Positions 47,801 to 62,800 are shown, counted from the first letter of the stretch. The stretch is 64,000 nt of DNA from Owenia fusiformis (GCA_903813345.2 CAIIXF020000009.1:6320030-6384029); one strand, 5' to 3'. The notes: generated by a model from the sequence alone, not told the origin. Program-made: numbers and translations.

Positions 47801-50800
47801 TCTGAGTCATCGTCCCAAGCGTCTCCAGCCTCGGCTACAATACAATTCGACCGAATCATGGATTGTTATATGATATGTACAGGGTGTATAAAAGCAATGG
47901 AACCCCTGCTCTAAAGGCGAACTGCATATAGTTTAATAATATATAATGCATAATAGGGTGATATATCATATTCAAAACTGGATTATTACTAGGTATTAGT
48001 AAGTAGAAAATATTGTATGATTTAATGTCACAGACTGACAACAGTTTCTTTATAATATGTACAGTCACTATTTGCAGCAATATACATATCAGAATATTTC
48101 TGCATTTCAGCATGCTGTGAGACTGTTTGCTACATGATGAAAAGGTAAGCTAGTCGAGACCAAAAGAAACTGGCTCAGATCATGCCAATCATGCCTTGTT
48201 TCGCACCCTGCATTTATATACATAAATGGAGTTTAGGGAGATAATACATTCTATAATTCTCCTGGGTCACTTGACCACCACTTACCTTTAATTTGTTCCT
48301 TGTTCTTCCCTGCTTTTTTCGCTTCCTTCAATAGTTGAATCTTCAATTTCTTTGCCTCCTTGTTAGTCCGTTCTTTCCACTCTTGGAGCCATCGACTCAG
48401 TTTCTTTACATTGTGTTGCTGGCCAATGATCTCAGTTGCCTTACTGGGTTGATACTTCTCTGTCCAATGCATGGTCCTCTTACCTGGAAGTGTTAATATT
48501 AAATGTTTAAATTGGACCGTGTCATACAAAGACTGTGCTGCTCTAATACTTCTCTGTCCAATGTGTTGTTCTCTTACCTAGACAATATATCATTGGTATA
48601 CTCAGAATGAAATCCTTTGTATTGGATGATATGTGTAAAAGTCAGCCCAACCCTTCAGGAACATGACGGACAGTGTTATGATGTGAACTGCTCCTCATTT
48701 TCCTTATGGTAGAAACTCTATTTTACTGCATGGAACAAATCTTAATGGGCTTAATTATGAATTGAATTGAGTGTTGATTGGATGGACAATATTACATGCT
48801 AATCAAACCGATCTTACTTTTATAGATTCACTTTGTGCAACTTATTGGATAAGCACTTTGTCTTTATTTATGTAACTTACTCAGTTCTTCTGGACTTGGT
48901 TCCTTTGTTACACCTTTTATTGTATTTTCTGCATCGCTCACAGCATATTTGTCTTGTGTGGCCTTCTCAGGATCTTTCTCTTTAGTGGGAACCACCTCAG
49001 AATCCATATTGTTGAGACTGCGTCTACTGCTTCTCCTTGGAAGAGCTTCTTCTACATATACAATTAATAAAACCCTGAAGACATGCAAATAAAATAAGGA
49101 TATTCTCTATAACTCAAAATATGTTCATGAAAATATTCAAATAGAGAATGGCAATAACGCAGATGCGAGTAGGTAGTTACCAATTTCACCACCAGGTGGC
49201 TCGTTCGGGTCAGATAGCATGGCGGGTATGGTAGAAAGTTCCCTTTAACTTAAATTACATCTGTTTTGGTGGTTCAATTTTCATATAACCCTCATGTATC
49301 TAATAGTTATGCTAATTAAAAAATGTCCAGTGAAGGAAAATGATATTTGTCGATTATAAGAAAAGATATTTCACTTTTTGTGACTTTGTAACATGGGGTC
49401 TATGGGGATTCAACCCGAACTAAAAATCTCATTTTCAAAATAAATTAAATTTTCAAAGTTGATAAACAATTTTCGGAACCATATTTCTAGATGTACTTTT
49501 ACATGTAGATTTCAAATATGACATCACTTTGACTGAATTTTGAATATTTAATGACGTAAATCAAGGTTATTTCTACTCGCATCTAGTTTATTGGCCTTCA
49601 GAAATATCAAAATATATCATACTGATTTTTCAAACCAAATATCAAATCCATATACTGTTTGCAGAATTAGTTAGTAGAGGAAATTTATTTTCTTGATTAC
49701 TGTTCATAAATAAACTAAGTTTTACATCTCCTGGGGTTTATTACCCTGGACTTCTAAGATTTTTTCTGAACAAGAATTGGTGAAATAAAAGATCATATAT
49801 ATGATGAATCTGTATGTACAGGGTGGTCCAAAAAAAGTGAACCCCTGCAACTGGCCATATTTCCCTTAATACTTGCAGGAATTATTTTTTATTTTCACAT
49901 GTTGTAGATGAAGGTCTAAAATTTATGTTGGTACCATACATTTTTCTTAGTCTTGAAATTTGCAGAAATTATAAGCCCTAACCAAACATTACTGAAAATG
50001 GACAAATTGTGATTTTCAATATCCGCGATTCTTCAACCCTTTAACACCTTTCCCCTGAGAATTTTTTAAGCTGCAGTCTTAAAGAACTTATATTTTCTGA
50101 CTTTGTTCAATTTTAAATCTTGCACATTATGGCTTAAACCTAGCATCCTACATTTGCAAAGTTATTGTGATCCAAAGAGATGTGCTAAGCTTCCACAGAC
50201 GAAAACATTTTCCAGTGAAATCATGAACATACCCCTATATGATCTTGAAATGTCAATATCTTCATAAATCATGGACCAATTCTAATGATATATGGCTCAA
50301 AACATTGAATATTGGATTTTCATTTGATTTTTTAAAGATATTTGATGAAGGGGTTATCAGATTCCTGGTCACAGGGGGCAACTTCCTTCCATAAGAGTCC
50401 CCCCTCTAACTGTTGGTGGAGGTAACATGCCCCTGAACTGTTGAACAGTTAAAAATGCTTCAAAATGATCAATGAAAGTGTGAAATGTGTTTTCTGCTTG
50501 AATAGTGTCCCTTTTGTCATATGATAGGGTTTTAAACTTGTATCTCTAACTGAAAGCTGTTTAATAATAAATGTGTTTCAACAATTTCCGTGAATCACAT
50601 TTGTAAGATTTTGTACAATATCTAATTTCCAGGCATGTTTGTTAAACGCTTGTAATTTCTTCAAAATTTAAGACTGAGAATAAATTATGGCATCAACCAA
50701 AATTTTAGACCTTTCTCTACTACATGTGATAATATGAGCCAATTCATGCATGTATTAAGAAGGTTGTAGCCTGTTGCAGGGGTTCACTTTTTTGGACCAC

Positions 50801-53800
50801 CCTGTAGTCTGTTCAAGCTATTTGGATTAGCGGATATCCTTTGGTTGATATAATAATACTTGTATATACATGTATCTGCCCTAAGGACCTCTGGCTCAGC
50901 CGAGGCATATATACTGTAGATTGGGTTAATTTGGCGATACTTAATTTGGCGATTTTGCCATTTTTGGCATATTGGCGGCTATTTAATTTGGCGGATTGCA
51001 AAAAGAAAAAAAACATTTTAAGGACCACTGGCGATATTCACCACGTTTGTACATTTTTGTAAGATCATCCTTTACATTTTGTACCTCGATCTATGCTGCT
51101 ACCATACTGCGTTTTTCCCTGAGTATTAATGAGTGACTGACCAATTCTGAGCCAATTTATGAGAGACATTTTTTCATATTTTTGGAGATAAACCGGAAGT
51201 GACCTAAATACACTGGACCAAATACCCTAGATAATTCCCGGGGATTCATTCCTTTTTGGCGAAGATTTAAATTGGCGAATTTTTCATTTTCGCCAAATTC
51301 GCCAAATTAAAGCGGGCGCCAAATTAACCCAATCTACAGTACTGGTCTCAGGATGACACCAATATACAAAACATCATGTACTATAGGGTACTCTATACCT
51401 TGTGTAGGAAGTTTATGTAACCATATGATGAGGGACTCATCTGATAAATTCATGTAATTCTTAGAGGCTTAAATGTTATAATTGAGACTTACCTCCCTGT
51501 CCTGACTTTTTCTTTGACGTGGAAAGTTTCTTGCGTTTATTTGTGATTGGCTGGTCTTCTTTTAACTTTCTCTTTTCACCAGGTTTTGCATCATAAGCAT
51601 CTGAAAAACACAAATAGTAAAATGAGTACAGTTTGTATGAATAAACAAGGTATTAACATGCAAAATGTCAACCCCTGCCATTTCTCTCAAATGCAGAACA
51701 CTTTCCACAAAAAAGTTGGAGACTATAACAATATGTCACCACTTGTGGTGTTGGTGACATAATTAACAACACACGGGTGAACAATATCACATCTTTGAGG
51801 AGTTTATCAACTAAGTTCTAAATTTTCATACGAAAAGAAGCATTCCTGAAAATTTCAATCAAATCAATTTATCAAATAATTTATCTGGAAACGAACAGAC
51901 AAAAAATGATAAACCCATCGTCAGCTCGCTCATCAATTTCTGACAATATAGCACCCAAGGGTGTGAGGAAAATCAGCCTGTGTAAGACAAGCATGAAATT
52001 CATATACTCTTCAGAGCATTGTAAATATCTTTCTTTTAAAACAATGAATTTAGCAATAACAAATGAGTTACAAAGTTGCAAATAGGCTATAAATTGGATG
52101 TTAATTTCATCATATGTTCACCAAAATTCTAAAAAATGCACAATTCCATACAAATATCTTAAATATATTAAATCATTCCATTAAAACATGTTTTCAGATA
52201 ATATTATATTGACACTCCGGTATAATAGCCCTCGGTCAACGTGATATTTTCTTTGGCCATTATCATATTTTGCTTTCATATTCCATCCCTCCCATTAAAT
52301 AACCTCTATATATTTCAGTTGAATATTGAATCAATGTGAGGAGTGGTAAGTAAATTAATTAATTGACCAGGTTGACAAGTTAATTATTAAAATTGATAAG
52401 GACGTTCATCACGTGATGAGAGATAAGCTATTTGCATATTTGACGATCTGAACACCATATAATCAGTTGAAATGTAAAGCTGTATATATAAGGGTAAGGC
52501 TGATCTTTTAAATATGAGGTCCGCCCGGGGTGGGTTATCTGAATGCGCCTCACGACGCTCCCTTCTCCCCCACCCCAAAATTAGACCTTTTGCACTTTGG
52601 GAAAAAAATTCACTAATTTTGAGGTGTTGTAACTTTTTATTGGTGGTTCAGCTAAATGCATGTATACACTTTGGAATTTGGTAATAAATTTTCATACTAA
52701 TCTATAAAGCGTTGTAATTATTATTGCTGTAAATTAGTGTTGAAAGTTTGTAAATTATTGTTGCTGTGAACTATTTCATGGAACTCTGGGGTTAAAACAG
52801 CAGTCAATTTGTATGGGCTGTCATTTTTACTGCATACATGTAGTATACATTTATATACATAAATTATATATATAGAGATTATCCTATACGAGGTTCAGGA
52901 TATTAGGATTATCCCGAGGCTAATATAATATATCTGCCCAAGGGCCGTAGATCCCGAGGCTAGATATATTGTATTGGCCAAGGGATAATCGTAAAGCTAT
53001 ATCTGCCCGCTAATGAAAATATATAGAGATTATCCTATATGAGGTTCAGGATATTGGGATTATCCCGAGGCTAATATAATTAATATTTTTGCACGAAAAT
53101 ATAAGTTTTTACAAACTGGCTTTATGTACCTGTAACACGTCCAAGTATGGGATAAAAGTTTTTACAAACCGGCTTTATGTACCTGTAACACATCCAAGTA
53201 TGGGATAAAAGTTTTTACAAACCGGCTTTATGTACCTGTAACACATCCAAGTATGGGATAAATAGAAGCATCTGTTGGTTCTAAACTTGATTTGAATTTT
53301 CCATGACTCATTCTCGACACATTTAGACTTTACAATAACACCAGTTGTTAAATGTATATGGCAATCTCAGATGTTATGATAAAATTACAAAAAAACAAGG
53401 CATTAACATACAAAATGTCACAGACACCAAACTCTGAATGCCAATCACCGACCGCCAGATGCTCAACACTGTCCACATAATAGTATGTTACAGTTAGCAT
53501 CAAACTTCTAGGTACAACAATAAACAAAAGGTGTTTTAAAATAAAAGTTCTCAACAGTTAACATCAATCAGATCTTAATCCTCAAAGCATTTCAATATAA
53601 ATAAGTGTTTAATAATAATAGTTTTTGACAATTAACATCAATCAGATCTTAATCCTCAAAGCATTTCAAGATAAAACAAGGCATTAACATGACAAAATGT
53701 CACCACCTAAAACAATTTGGTCAATTTAAAGCAAGTTGGAAAATACCTTTTGACCTTGAGAAGGTCATTGAAGGTCAAAGGTCAAATCTAAAGCCAGATT

Positions 53801-56800
53801 TGAACTTCTGAGAACTTGTAAAGTCAAATTTGAACTTCTGAAAAGATGTAGATGATTTTGAAAAAAAAATTTGGTCAATTTGAAGCAAGTTGAAAATAGA
53901 CCTTTTTGACCTTTTTTGACCTTGAGAAGGTCATTAAAGGTCAAATGTCAAATCTAAAGTCAGATTTGAATTTCTGAGAACATGAAGATGATTTTGAAAA
54001 AAAAATTAGTCAATTTGAAGCAAGTTGAAAAAGACCTTTTTGACCTTTTTTGACCTTGAGAAGGTCATTGAAGGTCAAATGTCAAATCTAAAGTCAGATT
54101 TGAATTTCTGAGAACATGTAGATGATTTTGAAAAAAAAATTTAGTCAATTTGAAGCAAGATGAAAAAAGACCTTTTTGACCTTTTTTGACATTGAGAAGG
54201 TCATTGAAGGTCAAATGTCAAATCTAAAGTCAGATTTGAATTTCTGAGAACATGTAGATGATTTTGAAAAATAAATTTAGTCAATTTGAAGCAAGTTGAA
54301 AAAAGACCTTTTTGACCTTTTTTGACTTTGAGAAGGTCATTGAAGGTCAAATGTCAAATCTAAAGTCAGATTTGAATTTCTGAGAACATGTAGATGATTT
54401 TGAAAAAAAAAATTTAGTCAATTTGGAGCAAGTTGAAAAAAGACCTTTTTGACCTTTTTTGACTTTGAGAAGGTCATTGAAGGTCAAATGTCAAATTTAA
54501 AGTCAGATTTGAATTTCTGAGAACATGTAGATGATTTTGAAAAAAAAATTTAGTCAATTTGAAGCAAGTTGAAAAAAGACCTTTTTGACCTTTTTTGACT
54601 TTGAAAAGGTCATTGAAGGTCAAATGTCAAATCTTAAGTCAAATCTAAAGTCAGATTTGAATTTCTGAGAACACTTAGATGATTTTGAAATTTTTTTTTA
54701 GTCAATTTGAAGCAAGTTGAAAACAGACCTTTTTGACCTTTTTTGACCTTGAGAAGGTCAAATGTCAAATCTTAAGTCAGATTTGAATTTCTGAGAACAC
54801 GTAGATGATTTTGAAAAAAAAATTTAGTCAATTTGAAGCAAGTTGAAAACAGACCTATTTGACCTTTTTTGACCTTGAGAAGGTCATTGAAGGTCAAATG
54901 TCAAATCTAAAGTCAGATTTGAAGGTCAAATGTCAAATCTAAAGTCAAATCTAAAGTCAGATTTGAATTTCTGAGAACATGTAGATGATTTTGAAAAAAA
55001 ATTTAGTCAATGTGAAGCAAGTTGAAAAAAGACCTTTTTGACCTTGAGAAGGTCATTGAAGGTCAAATGTCAAATCTAAAGTCAGATTTGAACTTCTGAG
55101 AACATGTAGATGATTTAGAAAAAAATTGAAGTCAGTCTAAACAGTATTTGTTAAGTTATAGGAAGTTGTAAGAAATTGTTACAGACGCCGGACGCCGGAC
55201 GCCAACCTCCAACCACCAACCGCCAACCACCAACCGCCGTCGCAAAAAAAACGGAGACCATAACAATATGTCACCACTTTTGGTGGTGACATAACGATAA
55301 ACAAAAGGTATCTTATAATATAATAGTGTTTGACAGTTTACAATTTAAATAAGGTCTTAATTCTCAAAGCATCTCTAAATCTAAAAAAAACATACTACAC
55401 TAGTAAACAACAGTGCTAACTTGAAGCTAGCCGAAGTCATGACAGTTCATGACATGTTTATTTATTGAGTTAGGGGTGGGTCAAGCTTCTTTGGGCCAGC
55501 CCAGATTGGTTGTTTTTAGAAACTCAATAAAAAACATTATATAAAGAAAATAAACTAATATTTTACTTTCCTATTCCTAATATCTTTTTTATCAGGCAAA
55601 ATTAATACCAGCAGAGCATATATAAGCATGGAAAAATTGACATGGAAACAGTTGCTAAGTTCCCTAAAACAACAGAACAACATATGATTTCAACTAACCT
55701 GAGAAAATTGTGAACATTGATTTGAATCGGTGGGGAACTCCTCAATCATCAAGGAGGTGGACCCTAGATTGAAGTAGAGTGAAAAGAGGGAGGAAGGAGA
55801 TTAACATTAGTTTTTCAGGGGAAAGCGCGAACGCAGTCCCCCACTATCAGAAATTACGCACCCGAGTAACCCACATTTGGGGTTATCGCAGCGGTCAGCC
55901 CGCCCGAAGTGCAATGGACAGGCCTCACACTGGGGGAACCGCCTCGATGATCACGGTATCCCCTGTGCCAGGTAAGTATGCCTGAACATTGAAAGGCCTT
56001 TGATTAAATACAAACTGAATTATTGAAAAGCACGTTTAACAATATTAGGATTCTATATATACACTAACCACTCCAGCAAAATGGAGAAATTATTGAATAA
56101 ACCAAGTTTGGTATCAAAATATTGCTATTAGATTTCTGTATATTTAAATTTTAAATAACATTTTGATACATTCTATATTTGATTTATTATACCAAAAATA
56201 AGAATTTTTTTTAAAGGTCTCCCCGTCTTTTCTGAATATTACTCACACTGACTTAAACAGCTGCTGATAATAACGATATTAGCTGTTCCATCAAACGTGC
56301 TCACCACATCTAACCAGAAAAAACTTTTGAAATGAGAAGTGCATGTTTACAACTAAGAAAATTGTAAATCACCCAGAAAACATTAAATTCATCCCATCAT
56401 TTTTATTTCGTTGTTTATTTTAAAAGAAATAATATCATTAACAATCTTCTACTACTTGATATGAATGCATATGGGGAGGGAGTTCACAAGACATAACAGC
56501 CATGTTTGATTGATTAAGTGCCATTAATGTTTATACAGCAACTACAAATGTACGAACATGGGCTGCCATCTTTATAAAATTCCATATATTATTCCGCAGC
56601 TTCTAAAACTGTATGTTTTTCATAACTCAGTAATTCTCCATGACTATGAAGTAAACAATTATCATTTGACAAACAGATATCCAGCTTCATGAAAAGCCAT
56701 ATGAAAGATATGAAGCAATTTAGCATCTCTACTTTTAGATCTCAACAAAGCACTAAATTGAGCAAAAAATTGAATCAATATAGATTTAGATGGAGAGCTT

Positions 56801-59800
56801 GTGAGCTTGTTCAAAAACTCTTAATAACAGAAAAAATTAATTACTAAGATCAACATATTCAGTTTAACACGTGGTTAGACATGGTGTACTCAAGGGTTCA
56901 ATTTTAGGCCCAAACTTCTTCATTATTGATTTCAATGATCTTATTTCAATAAGCAAAATAAATATATATTTAAGGTGACTCTATGGATACTATTTAGTGT
57001 TCTTTAGCAAAGTATCACTTACATATCACTTACTTTCCAACGTGATATTTTTAATGAATTGTTAAGAGCTCCACCTTCCATTTAAAACGATAGAAAGCTC
57101 AAATGGCAAATCTTTCTAAATCATATGATTTATTTACTTTTAGTCTCAGTGTTTTTCCACCAAGATGAAGATGAGGTATTAACATTGATTGTGTGACTAA
57201 CATGTTCCCATGATTTGTTCCTTTTGAAAAATCTATATTTTGAAGTTTGTCATGTAATGATGGGTGTGTGGGCAGGACGCGCCACATGAATCAATTCTTG
57301 CCATCAACATTTTACAGATGCAAGAGAAGACTAGCACTAAAATCTGATTAGTTTCGAGTATGCTGGCTAAATAAATTATGTGTTGGCCATTTTGAATTCT
57401 TTGATAAATATGCCATTTAACTTTTTTCATAAAACGTAATAAATTCCGTTCAACTTGAAATTTTTGCAGATGCAAGTGCAGTTTATTGTCAAGATCTGAT
57501 TAAGTCTTTGGCATTCTGGGTGAATAACATGGTGACCATTTTGCCCTTTACTTCGTGATTCCACGAAAACAGTGCATTGGATTTTCAAAGTTCAAGAGCT
57601 GATTTTAGCAGTCCACAAGCAGCTAATTATTGCGATTCCATATATGGCAAGGTTGCCATAGTCAGGAAAATATGGAGAAAAACACCAAAAGCTGTGACAC
57701 ACTGTCATAGCCTCTAAGCTTTTTATATACATGTAGTTGAAAAGAATGTGTCCAACCAGTTAGTGTCATTTTGTCATATTAATACCTTGTGTGTCTGTTT
57801 GGTGGTTTATTTCATTCATGTAATGTGCCTTGTTAGGTCTTTTTCTACATTGTAAAGGCAATACATAAAAGAAACACAAAAACATGAACAAAGGTTATAT
57901 TTTGAAACAGTTATGATTAATAGCAAAAGGTATAGGTGAGTGCATAAGATGAAGGTTAAGGCGACCTGACCATTTTCTAATTCAACAAGCAAAAACTACA
58001 TTATCATCCACTAGGCCTGTATTACATTACATTACATTTTGCTGTACACTGAAGATTAATGTCAAAATGAGATTTTCTGGCAAAGGAGTTATCATTACTG
58101 GTTCAAACAGTGGTATTGGGAAGGCCACTGCCCTGTTGATGGCTAAAGAAGGAGCCAGTGTTGTCATACATGGCAGGGACATGAAAACACTGGAACAGAC
58201 TGTTCAAGAATGCAGGGAAGTTGGTGCACAGACTGCCAAGTTTCCTATTGTTCAGGGAGACTTTAACACTGACAAGACATTGATACAGCGATTATATGAC
58301 ACAGCTATGGAGGCATTTGGGCGCATTGATGTTCTAGTGAACAATGCCTATACAGTCGAGGCCTGCTCATTTGAGAATGTCACAGAGGAACAATTTGACA
58401 AACAGATTAATGTTAATCTTAAAGCGCCTTTATTTCTGTCGCAGAAATGTTTCCCAGAGCTTAAGAAAAACGAAGGAACAATTGTCAATGTATCAGGTGT
58501 TGCAGGAGCAAGACCTTTTTTGTTGGGATTTGCTATGCTTGCTGTTTCAAAAGCAGCACTGAATCAGTTTACCCAATGTGCGGGAATAGAATATGGTTTT
58601 GAAGGAGTCAGAGTGAATGCAGTATGCCCTGGGATAGTTGCCACAGATAGTGCCCTCAAAGTTGGAATGGTTAACACGAAGAAAGAGCAAGATGAATTTT
58701 ATAAATGTTTCACACGCTGTACCCCGTTAAAGAAAACTGGTACACCTGAGGAGACTGCGAAGCTTATTGCATATCTGGCGTCAGATGATGCATCTATGAT
58801 GAATGGTGCTAACATTATACAAGATGGAGGAGTCAGCCTTATGGGACTTGATACAAAAACAATTGAGAATGCTGCAAAGTGCGCCAGCAAATAAATAATA
58901 TAAACTTTTGACTGCCTATCTGGCAAACATTATTTGCTAAGTGCTAAGATAGCTACCTGTCTTTGGCAACCAGTTAGATATTTGCTTCCATTTAGTACTT
59001 GTGTATTAAACCAAAACTTTTGTTAAAATGAGAGATATCTTATTATATAATTTACTCATAGTAATTAAAATGAACAAAACACATACAGTAATAAGTATCG
59101 CACTCAATTTACTAAAATGCAAAATGGTTGATTTATAGAGGAATTCAAATGACTGCCATATCATTTAGCCAGCACCCAAAACCTAATCATATCTTAGCAC
59201 TTTTCTGCCTTTAAGATTTACTGACATTCGCCTGCCCGCATATTCATCCACTTCCACATGCATGCTCAGAAGCAAAAGATGGTTAGATAGAGAACTTTTT
59301 CAAACTGCAGTAATTTTAGGTCAAATTGTATGTTAGTTGCAAAAGCAGGTCAAAATGCAAACAATTGCAACATATAATATCTGTATGACTATATAATCAT
59401 TTTGTTAATCATTTTGTTTGCTATTTTAAAAGAAGAAATGCAATCTATAATATTAAATGAATTATACTTGTGTCAAAAGATGTAATATTTATAAACAAGT
59501 ATCTACTTTAAGTGGTTGGTTTAAGTGGGCTGGGCTGTTATTTTATTACTTTTCTTTTGTACTGTACTGAATTAACTGATCTAAACTTACCACTGTAAGT
59601 AACAATAACAATAAAACTTAACTAAACTGATAGACTTGTATATTGGGAACAAGGCATCAACATTACATCACCACCTGCCATTTGTTACAGACAACGAATG
59701 CCAGATGCCAACCGCCATCACAAAAAATGGAAACCATAGCAATATGTCAGCACTTTTGGTGGTGACATAAAAATGTGATATTCTGATGACAAAGAAGCGG

Positions 59801-62800
59801 ATTCATCCAAAATGAGGCAAAAGAAGGAGCACAGACAAATGGTGTATATTACCAGCAAAGCCCCAAAAAACGGAGATGAGCATTCATTAGTTCGGCAATT
59901 TTCATTTGTTTTTATATAGTTGACAGACAGATGGAGAGAAACAAATGGGAGATTTCATAAGCTAGCTATCCATGCAAGTCAAAAATGAGAATACACATCT
60001 TCAATTTTTTTTACGGAAAAGAAGGTATACGTTTCAAAGTCAGTGAAAATGGCAGACTGTTACAATTTGAGCCACTTTGAGGGAGGCTGTTCTGAGCTTT
60101 TTATTATTTAAAGGAACTTACCCTCCGTGTTGTTGCAATTCCCAAAGTCCTCATTCTGCTTGTATCTACTAGTGAAAAGTTTGTAAAGTCGTTTAACAGG
60201 TAAGTCTGGTTGTCTACGCTTTATTTCACTTAAAAGCACATCTCTGGTACTGTCTGATATAGCCGGGTGTTCACAAAAGTTCTGGAAAATATGAGGTTTT
60301 ACAATATTACATTTTTTATTGTGAGGCTAGAGTCAATAGATCAGGCAAAAATTTGAACGATATATTGCGATCAATGGAATTTGTTCATTGTGTGAAATGT
60401 TAGAGGTAGTTGCCTTGCATACCTGTCTGGCTATGGTCATTGTACACTATAAATTGAAAAAGCGGAATATATTAAATTTTGCACTCACAATGTTAACTCT
60501 GCAATCTCTATTATCATCGCAACATGATAGGCTGACATGCCCCTTGGTGAGAGTCTTACTAGGTTGGATTTTAGTATCTTCGACAGCTTTAAGATTAAGC
60601 CTTGGACTTGAAAGATCCCATAATGAGTCTCCTTCTAGGGGACGTTGTTGAATATGGTCAACCATCGAAAAAGCCTGGAACTCTGTGGTGGATATTACAG
60701 TACTGCTTGTTTGCTGTTTCTTGATTTCCTCGGGCACCCCACTCAACAGAAATGCTTGACGCTCTTTCACAACTTCTGGGTCAACTATTTGGAGAAGTTC
60801 ATTTGTCGTTGGGGAAGTTTTTGGCTTCTTCAAAAATATAGAAGCTAGCTTGACTCCTAAAATCACAAAACATGTGTTATGATAAACTTAGTTATCTTAA
60901 CAGCTATATGCCAGTTTTGACAAGTTGTAACAAGTAAGGCATTAACATGCAAAATGTCACCACCTACCATTTGTTACAGATGCCGAACCCCATCTTCTTG
61001 GTATGAAGAAGTCTATATATATTTTCTCCAATTATTTTCTCAGATTCTTAAGAACTGTCAATCAACATATCATGTTCCTACAGTGTGGGTCCAAGGATTT
61101 TCTGTCACTCACCGGGGGTTTTCACACTCGCCAATGAAATATTACACTCACCAAAGTGTTGCCATTGACAAAATGAATACTCCCAGTTTCTTTGTGAATA
61201 AAAATCTTTAAAAAGAAAGTAATATGTTTCTGAAAGTACTAAAAATTGACTTTGTTCTAGATAATATTCAACAATGGCGAATTTCATGTTTCATGTTCGA
61301 CAATGTGGCAAAGCACTTCAATTTTAAATATTTACATCCGCCTGGGGCTACTGTCAAGTGGATATGACCCACACTGTTCTATCTGCGTTGCATCGGCATA
61401 CAATTTTGAATTACTTTTACATACCTTTCTTTGCAGGGGTAGATCTTTTGGCTGTCATCTTGGAAGAGCTCTTGGGTGTACTAGAATTGGGATTAGCTTT
61501 CTTGTGTTTTGGAGTTCGTGGAACATTAGGAGGTATGTCAGTTTTTACAGATTTTCTTTGAGATTTAGATGATTTTCCCTCTTTCTCCACCTTAGTCCTA
61601 AAATATGGAATGCGTTTTAGTTGGGGATTTCAATTGTTTTTATTTTATATAAATAACAGCCGAAATAGCAATAATATAAAATTCCAGGTCTAAAACTTGG
61701 AGAGTTTTAAATGTATGCAATGTATGTAATGTAATGTTAATATACTATTTTACTACTTTTACTACTACATGTACTGTATGTGCATAATTCAGTCATCTGA
61801 TCATTGAAATATAACTATGAAATTCTACGTAATGTATTATGAATTATAGCCATGTTTTATTTAAACATATGCAACTTAAGAAACATGACAATCACTTGTT
61901 TGGAGAGCAACAGTAGCAGGAAAAGTGATGAAAAGACAGATGAAACTCTAATTCCACATTGAATAATTCTTATTTCTTGTGTGCAAGTGTTTTTAAGTGT
62001 TTTTAATATAGATCTATGTTTTAATGTAAATGGTCCTCAGTGCACATCAACAAGCCTACACTACTGGTAAAGAGGGGTGATGTCAATGGTATTTCAACAT
62101 TAAGGGACTTCCTAGGGGGGTACAGGCGCCAAACAGGAAGGTTCCTTTAGTTTAAATTTTAAAATGAGTTGTAAACCATAGATCTATTTTTAAATGTTAA
62201 GGTTTTAAATTATATTCTATTCAAATTGTATCACTGTTAAATTATATATCTGCTTTATATGGGCTTATTAGCCTTTTGCAGATTATTGACATAGACATAG
62301 ACAAGAATACACAGTGGTTAAATAAAAGAACGATTTCACAAGTCAAGTACACTGAGCATTCATATGCAATAAGACAATGAAACTCCTTACTTCTTATTTT
62401 TTGATGTGTGCTTCACTTTTAACTTGCTCTGCTTGCTTGACTTTGCCTTCTGTAGCAGTTTGTTAGCTTTCTTTTGTTGACTGGTTTGTTGTACTGGTTT
62501 AGCATCAGCCTCATCTTGAGACGAGCTCTTGTTAAGCCTGGAATACATTCACAGAATTTGGGATTCAGTGATTCTGGTCACTATGTTGGTCAATAGGAAT
62601 GACTTTTGGAAGGATCGATATTAGATTATCACGTATCAGTAAGGTAAAGAGTACTTTTGAATAAACATATTAGTCAAACATTTTAAAAGGTATTTGTCAG
62701 TTACCTTTTTAAATTGCAGGTAACTGTGTTATCAAAGACAGGACTTATTCTTCTAATAATATGTAAAATATAAGGTTGAAGTCTCAAGAGGAGGATATAA

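Noticed and set aside
47881-47930. CAGGGTGTATAAAAGCAATGG, resembling a mariner terminus
   Set aside because: No inverted partner end found within 1.5 kb on either side.
55779-55985. 68-aa plus-strand frame
   Set aside because: It is the antisense of the U1 snRNA gene.
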